This document shows, one piece after another, positions 44,151 through 53,392 of a stretch of 64,000 bases of DNA (positions are counted from its first letter, which is position 1; the number at the start of each line of letters is the position of its first letter). A program made the position numbers and the translations under genes. The stretch comes from an uncultured Prevotella sp. (GTDB lineage: Bacteria; Bacteroidota; Bacteroidia; Bacteroidales; Bacteroidaceae): contig CALUFN010000002.1 in assembly GCA_944319945.1 (NCBI GenBank), positions 1 to 64,000 on the forward strand. The letters are read 5' to 3'. Below the pieces are notes generated by a model, which was given only the letters and a program-made list of their open reading frames with translations, did no database searches and was not told where the DNA came from.

Positions 44151-47100
44151 ATGAAAAGAAAGTTTTTTAGTTCATTGCTCATGATGGTGTTCGCAGTAGC
44201 ATCAGTGGGCATGTTCGTTTCTTGTAAGGATTATGACGACGACATTCAGAAAGTAAATACTGATGTCTCGAACCTTGCGGGAAACTTACAGACTGTGAAA
44301 GCCGACTTGGAGCAGCAGCTTACTGATGCAAAGAGCGGTTATGACACTCAGATCAGCCAGATCAATGAGGCAATGCAGCAAGCCGGTGCTGACCAAGACG
44401 CACTCAGCGCAAAGATCGACGAGTTGACGGCTGACTATTCAGCTGACGTAGCTCGCCTCGAGGCTTCTATCGCCGCTGCACAGGAAGCTATCAATGCTGC
44501 ACAGGCTGACCGCATCCAGGAGGCTCTCGAAGGATACGCTGCTTTGACCGGTAAGGTTGACGAGTTCACCGAAGACGTTGAAGGCCGTATCGCTGCTGCC
44601 ACTAAGAATATCGAAATGCAGCAGGAAGCTCTCGACCTCTTCGAGCAGAAACTCAACGAGGCTGGTCTCTCTATCGACGGTCTTACCGAGCAGCTCGCTG
44701 CAGCTAACGTTTCTCTTGAGGATGTTAAGGCTGCAATCGCAGCTTCTAATGGCGACATCGATACCCTGAAAGAGCAGATGGGCTTGGCTGAGAACGCCGT
44801 TGACGACATCAACGATCAACTCAGCTTGTTGATGGTTTACATCGAGAAGATCCTTTCAGGTCTCGTATTCGCTCCTGACTTCTACTATGGTGGTATCGAA
44901 GCAATGGAGGCTCCGGTTCTCTATTACACTCCGGTAATCCTTGACAACAACAGCACTCAGGCTAATCCGCTTGAAAACGGTGAAACTTGGGCATATGCAA
45001 CTACCGGTGAGGTGAGCACTACTCCTTCTGTTGTCGCTAACTACCACATGAACCCGTCTTACTATGACGTTGCCAACATCAAGTCGATGAACGTTATTTC
45101 TGACGATAAGGAATATGTGGCTATGGGCGGCATGACCCGTGCAGCTGCTTCAGCTCCTGCCGTACAGAAGTATTATGGCAACGACAACGGTCTCCTTTCT
45201 GTTGTTCTCGACCTTGACGGTGACAAGATCTCTCGTCAGGAAGACGAGGTTACTGTTCTCGCAGTTCAGGCTCACATCAACGCTGATGGAACTACCGACT
45301 CTACCGTAACTTCTGACTACGCAGCTGTCGCAAAGTCTGACATCAAGAACATCGACATCGCTGACAAGACTCTCTCTGATCCTCGTTGCTCTTACAATGC
45401 TGGTGGCATGATGTCTGGTTTCTTCCATATCTATGATGTTGCAGCTGAAGCAATCGCAACTGCTCCTACTCACGAGATCATCTACGACGATCAGAACGGT
45501 GTTAACCTGCTCGACCTCGTTCAGATGCACTACATCCGCAACTACGCTGCTAACGAGTCAGCTGCTGACGACGTATCGAAGTACGGTCTGAAGTGGCAGT
45601 TCGAGCTTTCTCACTACACTCGGGGCGGCAACGCTACTTCAGAGAGCGTTCACGCTCGCTTCATCGACGAAGCTAAGACTAAGATCGTTGCTTGCAAGGT
45701 TGACGAGAAGGGTAACCCCGTAGAAGGCGTGGCTGACCGCACTGCTCTTGGCCGTACTCCTATGGTACGCGTAACTCTTGTTGATACTCTCAACAACAAC
45801 AAGGTCGTATCTGTAGGCTTCATCAAGTTCTTGATCACTGAAAAAGATCCTACTCCGAGCGAGGCTATCACTATCGAATTCCCCGATAACGGCGTTGACC
45901 TGAATTGTGACGGTTACAACCGCAAACTTACTTGGGCTGAGGTAGAGGCTAAGGTTCTTGGTACTCTCAACATGTCTAAGGAAGAGTTTGAGAACAACTA
46001 CGAGGTTGAGAAGATCTCTGGCAATACCTGCCAGCTCTATGAGGAGCTGAACGGCACTTACGTTAAGTCAAGCAACTACGGCACAGTAGTAGAGCATCCG
46101 GATCCCAACCACAACGAAACTTCTGTTCTTGAGTGGACGATTGACGGAAATACTCTCTACAACGCCGTTTGGGATCCCGCTACTTCAACTTACATGACGG
46201 GTCAGTCTCTGACTACAATCGTAAGGTTTGCAGCTAAGAACTCTACTTCTCAGGACGTTTATGTAGTCTTCAACACTGGCGAGATCTACACTCCGACAGC
46301 TTCTTGGGAGAATACTAACAAACTCAGCAACTATTGGGCAGCTGCTAACAGCAAGCTCGGAAGCGGCTACGACGAGATCCACAACAACATCTTGTCTCCG
46401 GACGACGCAGGTACTCCTGCAGGTGCTGGTAACGTATTCGAGAACAACATCCTTTCTACTCTCGAAGGCAATAAGGTTGCTACCGCCGTTACAATGAGCG
46501 GAAATACTGCTACTGGCTCATTTGCTGAGGCTAACCTTCTGTATGAGTACAAGTTCGTTATCGATCCTGATTACGCTAAGTTGACTGGTCAGTCTGGCAC
46601 TGAGTACACTATGACTGTTAACGCTTCAGGCAAGGTTCTCTCTGCTTACGTTAACTCTCCTGTTGACGCACAGGTTGTAGCTACTTTGAGCACGACTTCT
46701 GGTTCAAATGTTGACGGCAACTATGTAACTTACGTACACGGAGCTTATGCTCACGACCTGTTGAACGCTGTATCTCACGATGTTGAGAACCTCGCTAAGT
46801 GCGTAACAGCTTCTGTAGGCCTCTACGCTAAGAACGGTTGCGACTTCCAGCTCCCGATTGCAAACAACGTATTCGACGTTAAGTTCCTCCGTCCTATCGA
46901 CGCTGAAGGTGCTAAGGAGAAGACATTTGTTGATGCAGGTGATAAGGCTAACATGCTCAAACTCTATGAGTTGGTTGAGTTCGGTGACTGGCGTGATGTT
47001 GCTTGGAAGGATTCTTACGTAGCTTACTACGGAATTACTTCAATTGATCCTGTGATTTCTGAAATCACTACGACAATGGACGGTGGTACTCTCGGTCAGA

Positions 47101-47336
47101 CTCTGTTGAGCGATAAGTCAAACTTGGTAAGATTCTATAAGGATGGCGGTGACGCTGCTTCAATCTTCGGCGGTGTTCAGTTCGGTTACCTCGTTTATGA
47201 CAACAACGGTCAGGTACTCTCTACGTTCCAGATCCGTGTTCCGCTCGATATCACATACTACTGGGGAACTCTCAGGACCTATGTTGACATCACAATTAAC
47301 AATACCGGTGGTAACAACCTTCCTGCTCGTCGCTAA
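44151..47336 (+). CDS. Large coiled-coil surface lipoprotein, probably abundant
   Basis: I do not recognise a named family for this 1061-aa protein. It has a lipoprotein signal with cleavage before Cys25 (MFVSC-KDYDDD); the acidic DYDDD after Cys resembles surface-export signals of Bacteroidetes lipoproteins. Residues about 35-230 are heptad-like coiled coil (NTDVSNLAGNLQTVKADLEQ), and the rest is beta-rich. Codon use (GCT, GGT, CGT, AAC, GAC) differs sharply from neighbours, which favour GCC and GGC; this pattern usually marks very highly expressed genes. It may be a major envelope or S-layer-like protein. A small lipoprotein gene follows 91 bp downstream. Confidence 0.75.
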   Translation: MKRKFFSSLLMMVFAVASVGMFVSCKDYDDDIQKVNTDVSNLAGNLQTVKADLEQQLTDAKSGYDTQISQINEAMQQAGADQDALSAKIDELTADYSADVARLEASIAAAQEAINAAQADRIQEALEGYAALTGKVDEFTEDVEGRIAAATKNIEMQQEALDLFEQKLNEAGLSIDGLTEQLAAANVSLEDVKAAIAASNGDIDTLKEQMGLAENAVDDINDQLSLLMVYIEKILSGLVFAPDFYYGGIEAMEAPVLYYTPVILDNNSTQANPLENGETWAYATTGEVSTTPSVVANYHMNPSYYDVANIKSMNVISDDKEYVAMGGMTRAAASAPAVQKYYGNDNGLLSVVLDLDGDKISRQEDEVTVLAVQAHINADGTTDSTVTSDYAAVAKSDIKNIDIADKTLSDPRCSYNAGGMMSGFFHIYDVAAEAIATAPTHEIIYDDQNGVNLLDLVQMHYIRNYAANESAADDVSKYGLKWQFELSHYTRGGNATSESVHARFIDEAKTKIVACKVDEKGNPVEGVADRTALGRTPMVRVTLVDTLNNNKVVSVGFIKFLITEKDPTPSEAITIEFPDNGVDLNCDGYNRKLTWAEVEAKVLGTLNMSKEEFENNYEVEKISGNTCQLYEELNGTYVKSSNYGTVVEHPDPNHNETSVLEWTIDGNTLYNAVWDPATSTYMTGQSLTTIVRFAAKNSTSQDVYVVFNTGEIYTPTASWENTNKLSNYWAAANSKLGSGYDEIHNNILSPDDAGTPAGAGNVFENNILSTLEGNKVATAVTMSGNTATGSFAEANLLYEYKFVIDPDYAKLTGQSGTEYTMTVNASGKVLSAYVNSPVDAQVVATLSTTSGSNVDGNYVTYVHGAYAHDLLNAVSHDVENLAKCVTASVGLYAKNGCDFQLPIANNVFDVKFLRPIDAEGAKEKTFVDAGDKANMLKLYELVEFGDWRDVAWKDSYVAYYGITSIDPVISEITTTMDGGTLGQTLLSDKSNLVRFYKDGGDAASIFGGVQFGYLVYDNNGQVLSTFQIRVPLDITYYWGTLRTYVDITINNTGGNNLPARR

Positions 47337-47427
47337 TCTTCGACAGGATTTGTGAATAAACTTAAGGAGGTACGCACTTGCAGCGTACCTCTTTTTAATA
47401 TCAACTAATTAAACCATTATTAGTATT

Positions 47428-47937
47428 ATGCGATTACTTCGTTATGTATGTGCGGCGTTGCTTGTTTCGCTTAGTGTAATATCTTGTAAGGACAAGGCGA
47501 CAACGGACACCGATGCCGTAAAGAAGGAAAAAACGAGCATGTTGCTGAATAAGCGTGATACGACTCAGGTGCTTGATCTCACTAAGATTTTCCTTGAGCA
47601 TCTTAAGGCCGAGCGTATTGATTCGGCTATGGCCATGCTCTATTATCTTGATAAGGACGGAAAGGTTGTTCCGCTGCCGGATTCTCTTGCGAAGAAGCAG
47701 CGTTTCGTGTTCAAGCGTTTCCCTGTGCTTAGCTACAAGATTGATGCCGTCACCTTCATGTCTGAAACTGACAGCCAAGTGAAGTACACTATAGAGTTCT
47801 TTAAGAAAGAACCCGGTGACCCCCGTCCTAATACTACCACCTTCTTTATCAAGCCCATGCGTGTTGATTTCAAGTGGTATCTCACCATGTTTGATTCCAA
47901 CACCTATAATGGCGGTATGACGAGGATAAAGAATTAA
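47428..47937 (+). CDS. Small lipoprotein of unknown function
   Basis: This 169-aa protein has a lipoprotein signal peptide ending SVISC-KDK. The mature part is helical then beta-rich and contains VLDLTKIFLEHLKAERIDSAMAMLYYLDKDG. I do not recognise it further; it resembles small Bacteroidales envelope proteins by layout only. It follows the large lipoprotein in the same direction and may share its transcript. A long imperfect hairpin follows. Confidence 0.7.
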   Translation: MRLLRYVCAALLVSLSVISCKDKATTDTDAVKKEKTSMLLNKRDTTQVLDLTKIFLEHLKAERIDSAMAMLYYLDKDGKVVPLPDSLAKKQRFVFKRFPVLSYKIDAVTFMSETDSQVKYTIEFFKKEPGDPRPNTTTFFIKPMRVDFKWYLTMFDSNTYNGGMTRIKN

Positions 47938-47943
47938 ATTAGA

Positions 47944-48019
47944 AGGAGTAAAGGAGAAAAGTAGATATGTTTTGCTCATATTAAGCAACAAAGCATATCT
48001 ACTTTACTCCTCTACTCCT
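47944..48019. terminator. Imperfect 26-bp inverted repeat (GGAGTAAAGGAG words)
   Basis: AGGAGTAAAGGAGAAAAG and the complementary CTTTACTCCTCTACTCC words flank a loop near 47970-47993. It lies between convergent genes and probably terminates both. Confidence 0.55.
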
Positions 48020-48053
48020 TTTCTCCTTTTCTCGTTTTCTCCTGTTAGCTCCT

Positions 48054-48905
48054 CTACTTCTTTCTCCCCTTCAATAATATTAGTCTTCCTTCCTCTAAGG
48101 AGATAATGCGGCGTTTGTAGAGGTCGCCGATAGCCTTTTTATAGTTCTTCTTGCTTACTTGAAACTGGTTATAGATATCTTCGGCCGGGCTTTTGTCTGT
48201 CAGAAGGCAGACGCCACCGTTATTCTCGAGATATTCAAGGATGGCGTCACCGAGGGTTTTGGTCATGCGCCAGCCCGTAGGCTGCAGCATCACATCAATC
48301 TTTCCGTCCTCACGTACCAAGTCGATATAGCCCTTCATGCGGTCGCCGGTGTGTATGTTCTTGAATATTTGGTTGCTGTAGACCAGTCCGGGATAGCGGT
48401 TGTCGATGATCACCTTGAATCCAAGATCAGTCTTTTGCCATATCAGCAAGTCCACTTCGTCGCCGTGATTGTAGGGCGGAAAGCTCATGTCCAAGAAGTG
48501 TTCCACCTTTGCCGAAGCCACGATGCGGTGACTCTCGTTGTCAATCAGTACGAAGACGATGTAGCTCTTACCCTTTTCCATCTTCATCTTCTGCTCACGG
48601 AAAGGGCAGAAGAGGTCTTTCATAAGCCCCCAATTGAGGAATGCTCCGTATTCGTTTACCCATGTAGCTTCAAGGTAAGCGAAGTCGCCTACCTTAGCCA
48701 GCGGCGTTTGCGTGGTAGCAACAAGCCGCTCTTCGTTGTCGAGATACACGAATACGTCTAGCTTGTCGCCCACCTTGCAGCCCTCGGGCACGTAGCGGGC
48801 CGGCAGCAACACTTCGCCTTCTTCGCCGCCGTCGAGATAAACTCCGAAATCTACCGTTTTCGTGACGGTCATTTGGTTGTAGTCGCCTAATTTGATGAAA
48901 TTCAT
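48054..48905 (-). CDS. CvfB-like S1 RNA-binding protein
   Basis: This 283-aa protein has tandem S1-type OB folds: the first is about 1-60 ([24 protein letters not shown]), more follow, including [20 protein letters not shown] near 165-185. It ends in a winged-helix-like tail ([24 protein letters not shown]). This layout matches CvfB/YitL, which affects virulence-factor RNA in staphylococci; the role here is unknown. Its ATG overlaps the stop of the ABC gene by four bases (ATGA), indicating coupled translation. Confidence 0.85.
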   Translation of the reverse strand: MNFIKLGDYNQMTVTKTVDFGVYLDGGEEGEVLLPARYVPEGCKVGDKLDVFVYLDNEERLVATTQTPLAKVGDFAYLEATWVNEYGAFLNWGLMKDLFCPFREQKMKMEKGKSYIVFVLIDNESHRIVASAKVEHFLDMSFPPYNHGDEVDLLIWQKTDLGFKVIIDNRYPGLVYSNQIFKNIHTGDRMKGYIDLVREDGKIDVMLQPTGWRMTKTLGDAILEYLENNGGVCLLTDKSPAEDIYNQFQVSKKNYKKAIGDLYKRRIISLEEGRLILLKGRKK

Positions 48906-49621
48906 ATTGTCGGGGTGTTTGGGGTGAGAGGGGAGGACTGGGAGAGCTGAGAGGGCTGGGACGGTTGGGTGTCGGTCAGCAGGCCGTCGTTCATCGAGAT
49001 GGTGCGGTCGGTGATCTTAGCGAGGTTCTCGTCGTGAGTCACTATCACGAAGGTTTGTCCCGTCTTGTCGCGCAGGTCAAAGAATAGCTGGTGCAGTTCG
49101 GCCTTGTTTTTGGTGTCAAGACTGCCCGACGGCTCGTCGGCAAGGATGACTGCGGGGCGGTTAACCAACGCCCGGGCTACGGCCACGCGCTGCTTCTCGC
49201 CGCCCGAAAGCTCGTTAGGCTTGTGGCCGGCGCGGTCGGCCAGTCCCATGAAGTCGAGCAGTTCCTTCGCCCGTTTCTTCGCCTCGCCCTTCGACACGCC
49301 GGCTATGAACGCCGGAATCATGATGTTTTCAATCGCCGTGAACTCGGGCAACAGCTGGTGGAACTGGAACACGAAGCCTATGCGCTTGTTGCGAAATTCC
49401 GACAGTTTCTTGGAACTTAGCGACCTTACATCGGTGCCGTCGATGACGATCTCGCCGCCGTCGGGTTTGTCGAGCGTGCCTATTATTTGCAGCAGGGTGG
49501 TTTTGCCTGCGCCGCTCGGGCCGACGATGCTTACCACTTCGCCTTTGTCGATGTGCAGGCTGATTCCCTTAAGCACCTGCAGGGAACCGAAACTCTTGGT
49601 GATATTGTTTATTGTTATCAT
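48902..49621 (-). CDS. LolD-like ABC transporter ATP-binding protein
   Basis: This 239-aa ATPase has Walker [14 protein letters not shown]-loop [17 protein letters not shown], signature [17 protein letters not shown] and Walker [14 protein letters not shown]. The [10 protein letters not shown] and ENIMIP segments match LolD, the ATPase for releasing lipoproteins from the inner membrane. The LolC/E permease is not adjacent. The C-terminal tail ([16 protein letters not shown]) is low complexity and arises from the pyrimidine-rich repeat around 48905-48965 being read into the gene. Confidence 0.88.
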   Translation of the reverse strand: MITINNITKSFGSLQVLKGISLHIDKGEVVSIVGPSGAGKTTLLQIIGTLDKPDGGEIVIDGTDVRSLSSKKLSEFRNKRIGFVFQFHQLLPEFTAIENIMIPAFIAGVSKGEAKKRAKELLDFMGLADRAGHKPNELSGGEKQRVAVARALVNRPAVILADEPSGSLDTKNKAELHQLFFDLRDKTGQTFVIVTHDENLAKITDRTISMNDGLLTDTQPSQPSQLSQSSPLTPNTPTI

Positions 49622-49683
49622 AGTCTTTTTTATGGGAGGGCTGGGAAAGCTGGGAGGGATGGGAGGGCTGAGAGCCCGCTTGG

Positions 49684-51849
49684 CTAATCAGGCTCCCTCC
49701 TTTCGGGATGGTTGGGGTGGGTTTGGGGTGTGTCAAACCTCTTCCTAATCCAAGTCATCAGCACGTCGTAGGCACTGCGTTGCTCGTGGTGTTGCGGTTC
49801 GGCAAATGTCATTGCACCCACCGGCTCGCCGTATTGGTCGGGGAAGATTATCATCAGGCTCTTGCCCGAGAAATACTTAGTAAGCTCCTCGGGCAGGCGT
49901 TCGAGTGCCGACTTGTATGATATCGTGCCCTTTCGGGCCGTGATTACTACGAACATGTGGTCGTCGTTAACGCTGCCGCCGAGCTTCGCTATGTCTATCC
50001 AATGAGCCATGAAGGTGTATTCGGCGCGCACGTTGGGGTGGCGGTTCTGCATGTACTGGTTGATGAGTGAGAGCGTTTCGCGCTTCGCGTGGAACTGTAT
50101 GCGGCAGTCAAGGTTCTCTGACATGCGCGCCAAACGCTCCAGCCAGCGGTAGAAGCCAGGCTCAAACTCGGCCCTCGACGGCACCGCCACCTGTATCCTT
50201 CTCAGCGTGTTGAGCGGCCTTAGGCAGCGCACTATGGTGATCTGGCGGCTAAGTCCGTTAAACAGTCCGGGTATGAACTCGCCCCAAAACTTCTTTGCCG
50301 AGTCGTCGTTGTTGTGCATGCCGATAATCATTTCAGACGCGTTAAACTCCTTGAAGGCGTGCTTTATGCCGTTGGTGATGTTGGTTGCTATCCTCACTTG
50401 CGTCTGTACGCCCACGTCGGCGTAGTTGGCCACCTTAGTGACGTGCTCCAGCAGGCGTCTGCCCTTCTCTTGGTAAGAGAGCCGGTTGATGTCGTCGTAG
50501 ACCACGTTGAGTGCTACCATGCCTCGGTTCAGCAGCCTGTTGCGCATCAGTATGGCGAGGCCTACGAGGGTTTCGGCTGTTTCGGCGTGCTTGATGTTTA
50601 TCATTATCTTCTCGTCGTCGCTGCTTTCGTCTTCGGGCACGGCGGCCTGGTTTTCAAGAGCTATGCGCTTAGACGCCTGCTCGGTGGTGAACGAGCTGAA
50701 GATGCACGTCACGAGTATGAGTATCACCGTGCCGTTGAGCACGTCGTCGTTGAGCAGTCGTCCGCCGTCGGGCATTATCAGGTTGTAGCCTACCATGACG
50801 GCGGCCAGCGTGGCTCCGGCCTGTGCGTTGCTCAGTCCGTAGATAAGTTCGCGCTCCACGCCGCGCATGCCGAACAGCTTTTGGGTGAGGAATGAGGCTA
50901 TCCATTTGCTCGTAAGCGCCACAGCTATCATGACGGCCGCCACTTGTAGCGTGTCCAGGCCTCCGAAGAGCAGCCTGACGTTGACCAGCATGCCCACGCC
51001 GATGAGGAAGTAGGGGATGAATATGGCGTTGCCGACGAACTCGAGGTGGGTCATCAGCGGAGACACGTTAGGCACGTAGCGGTTGAGCACCAGGCCCGTG
51101 AGGAACGCCCCGAGCAGGCCCTCCATGCCTATAAGCTCCATGAGCCATGCGCCGAGGAAGGTCATGGCCAGCACGAAGATAAACTGCGCCACGTTGTCCT
51201 CGTAGCGGTGGAAGAAGTAGCGCGCTATGCGTGGGAAGAAGAAGAATATGACGAAGAACACGGCGGCAATCTTCACGAACAGCATCAGCCAGAAGCCGCC
51301 CGTTATCTGCCCCTTGAACAGTCCGCCCACTATGGCGAGCACCAGGAGTGTCAGCGTGTCGGTCACGGCCGTCGCGCCTACGGCTATCGTGACGCTGCGC
51401 TGCCGCGCGAGGCCGTAGCGCATGATGATGGGGTAGGTGATGATGGTGTGCGAGGCGTACATGCTGGCGAGCAGCACGGACGTCATCACGTTGTATTCCA
51501 GCACGGTGCGGTTTACGATGAAGCCCATGACCATGGGTATGACGAAGGCCATTATGCCGTGGGTGAACGTGCGCACTCGGTTTTTCATGAAGTTTGCCAT
51601 GTTCATCTCCAGTCCTGCGAGGAACATGATGTAATACAGGCCAACGTGGCCGAACAGGTCGAACGAGTCGTCTTTCGCCAGGATGTTCAGTCCGTGAGGC
51701 CCCACAGCCACGCCCGCCAGCACCATGCCTACGATGTGCGGTATGCGCAGCTTGCCCATGATGATGGGCGCAAAGAGGATGATGCACAACACAACGAAGA
51801 ATATCATTGTGGGTGACGTTATCGGGAAATACGGTGATATGTCGGGCAT
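49684..51849 (-). CDS. CPA2-family cation:proton antiporter
   Basis: This 721-aa inner-membrane protein exchanges Na+ or K+ for H+. Residues about 1-400 contain about 12 membrane segments of the Na_H_exchanger type ([20 protein letters not shown] and [18 protein letters not shown]). The remaining 300 residues form a cytoplasmic part that looks like two USP-like domains ([25 protein letters not shown]), which could sense nucleotides. Length is typical of Bacteroidetes versions. It is co-directional with the ABC gene, about 60 bp upstream of it. Confidence 0.9.
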   Translation of the reverse strand: MPDISPYFPITSPTMIFFVVLCIILFAPIIMGKLRIPHIVGMVLAGVAVGPHGLNILAKDDSFDLFGHVGLYYIMFLAGLEMNMANFMKNRVRTFTHGIMAFVIPMVMGFIVNRTVLEYNVMTSVLLASMYASHTIITYPIIMRYGLARQRSVTIAVGATAVTDTLTLLVLAIVGGLFKGQITGGFWLMLFVKIAAVFFVIFFFFPRIARYFFHRYEDNVAQFIFVLAMTFLGAWLMELIGMEGLLGAFLTGLVLNRYVPNVSPLMTHLEFVGNAIFIPYFLIGVGMLVNVRLLFGGLDTLQVAAVMIAVALTSKWIASFLTQKLFGMRGVERELIYGLSNAQAGATLAAVMVGYNLIMPDGGRLLNDDVLNGTVILILVTCIFSSFTTEQASKRIALENQAAVPEDESSDDEKIMINIKHAETAETLVGLAILMRNRLLNRGMVALNVVYDDINRLSYQEKGRRLLEHVTKVANYADVGVQTQVRIATNITNGIKHAFKEFNASEMIIGMHNNDDSAKKFWGEFIPGLFNGLSRQITIVRCLRPLNTLRRIQVAVPSRAEFEPGFYRWLERLARMSENLDCRIQFHAKRETLSLINQYMQNRHPNVRAEYTFMAHWIDIAKLGGSVNDDHMFVVITARKGTISYKSALERLPEELTKYFSGKSLMIIFPDQYGEPVGAMTFAEPQHHEQRSAYDVLMTWIRKRFDTPQTHPNHPERREPD

Positions 51850-51925
51850 AAATATTCGGTCGTGTTGCTGTTATTTACTTATTTTATTATGCAAAAGTGC
51901 AAAAAAAAATCAACATTTTATAACA

Positions 51926-51949
51926 TTTGGCTCAAAATGTGTATTTTTG
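51926..51949 (+). promoter_or_regulatory. Promoter of asd
   Basis: TTTG (51926-51929) and TATTTTTG (51942-51949) are separated by 12 bases. The box lies 38 bases before the ATG. Confidence 0.55.
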
Positions 51950-51987
51950 CAAGCAAAATTTAACTGTAAAATTAAAATCCGGAAATA

Positions 51988-52998
51988 ATGAATGTAGCAA
52001 TCGTTGGCGCGAGCGGAGCCGTGGGGCAAGAGTTTCTCAGGGTGCTCGCAGAGAGAGATTTTCCGATGGACAACCTCGTGTTGTTCGGTTCAAGACGTTC
52101 GGCAGGCACTAAATACACCTTCAAGGGCAAGGAGTACGAGGTGAAGCTGCTGCAACACAACGACGACTTTAAGGACATCGACATCGCCTTCACGTCGGCC
52201 GGGGCGGGCACGTCTAAGGAGTACGCCGAAGACATAACGAAATACGGAGCCGTGATGATCGACAACTCGAGCGCCTTCCGCATGGACGACGACGTGCCGC
52301 TCGTGGTGCCCGAGTGCAACGCCGAGGACGCCCTCAACCGTCCGCGCGGCATCATAGCCAACCCCAACTGCACCACGATAATGATGGTGGTGGTGCTGCA
52401 GCCGCTCGAACGGCTCAGCCACATACGCCGCATACACATCGCAAGCTACCAGAGCGCAAGCGGCGCGGGCGCTGCGGCGATGGCCGAGCTGCAGGAGCAA
52501 TACCGCCAGCTGGTCAACGGCGAGGAGGTCACCGTGAGCAAGTTCCCCTACCAGTTGGCTTACAACGTGATACCGCAGATAGACGTGTTCCAGCCAAACG
52601 GATACACAAAGGAAGAGATGAAGATGTTTAACGAGACGCGTAAGATAATGCACAGCGACGTGAAGTGCTCGGCCATGTGCGTGCGCGTGTCGTCGCTCAG
52701 GGCCCATTCAGAGTCGGTCTGGATAGAGACCGAGCGCCCCATAAGCGTAGAGGAGGCCCGCGCGGCCATAGCAGCCGCCCCCGGCGTGACGCTTGAGGAC
52801 GACCCCGACCGCCTTGTTTACCCCATGCCGCTCGACACGGCCGGCAAAGACGACGTCTACGTAGGCCGCATACGCAAGGACCTGGCCGACGAAAACGGCC
52901 TGACATTCTGGCTCAGCGGCGACCAGATACGCAAGGGCGCCGCGCTCAACGCGGTGCAGATAGCCGAGTATCTCATCAAAGTAGGCAATGTGAAATAA
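51988..52998 (+). CDS. asd: Aspartate-semialdehyde dehydrogenase
   Basis: This 336-aa enzyme reduces aspartyl phosphate to aspartate semialdehyde on the route to lysine/diaminopimelate, threonine and methionine. It has the NADP-binding [14 protein letters not shown], the catalytic Cys in [11 protein letters not shown] and the catalytic His in [15 protein letters not shown]. Length is normal. It is monocistronic, followed by array 10. Confidence 0.95.
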   Translation: MNVAIVGASGAVGQEFLRVLAERDFPMDNLVLFGSRRSAGTKYTFKGKEYEVKLLQHNDDFKDIDIAFTSAGAGTSKEYAEDITKYGAVMIDNSSAFRMDDDVPLVVPECNAEDALNRPRGIIANPNCTTIMMVVVLQPLERLSHIRRIHIASYQSASGAGAAAMAELQEQYRQLVNGEEVTVSKFPYQLAYNVIPQIDVFQPNGYTKEEMKMFNETRKIMHSDVKCSAMCVRVSSLRAHSESVWIETERPISVEEARAAIAAAPGVTLEDDPDRLVYPMPLDTAGKDDVYVGRIRKDLADENGLTFWLSGDQIRKGAALNAVQIAEYLIKVGNVK

Positions 52999-53034
52999 AC
53001 ATATTTGTAACCCGCTGTAAACCAGCGCGTTAAT

Positions 53035-53115
53035 GAAAGGCTGCCTTTTACCCGCTAAAAGGTGGCCTTTTTGCGTGCGAAAGGTAACCTTTTAGCGTGC
53101 AAAAGGCTACCTTTC
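53035..53115. repeat. 22-bp-period palindrome array (array 10)
   Basis: Units start at 53035, 53057, 53079 and 53101. The remaining 394-bp gap holds a short ACCGTATAACCCC word cluster near 53195-53215 and the promoter of the next operon. Confidence 0.85.
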
Positions 53116-53324
53116 GCTGTTGTCATTATAATCAGGACGCCTTTGTTTTTATTTTCCACTTCGTAAAGAATATTCCTTTATACACCATACCCCCGCAACC
53201 GCATAACCGTATAACCCCACAAATGTGTAGACAATTGGTTTACATGCGCCAAGAAAAAGACCTTAATCTGTCGCCAAACACCCAATAATGCAGGTATTAA
53301 AACTTGAATTTTAAATATATTTCG

Positions 53325-53332
53325 TAACTTTG
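53325..53332 (+). promoter_or_regulatory. -7 box of the histidine kinase operon
   Basis: TAACTTTG matches the consensus, with CTTG at 53303-53306, 18 bases upstream. The start codon follows at 53393. Confidence 0.55.
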
Positions 53333-53392
53333 CATGAGTCATCCTTAATAATATAGTTCATGGCCTGTGGATATGAATGAAGGCTGAAACAG

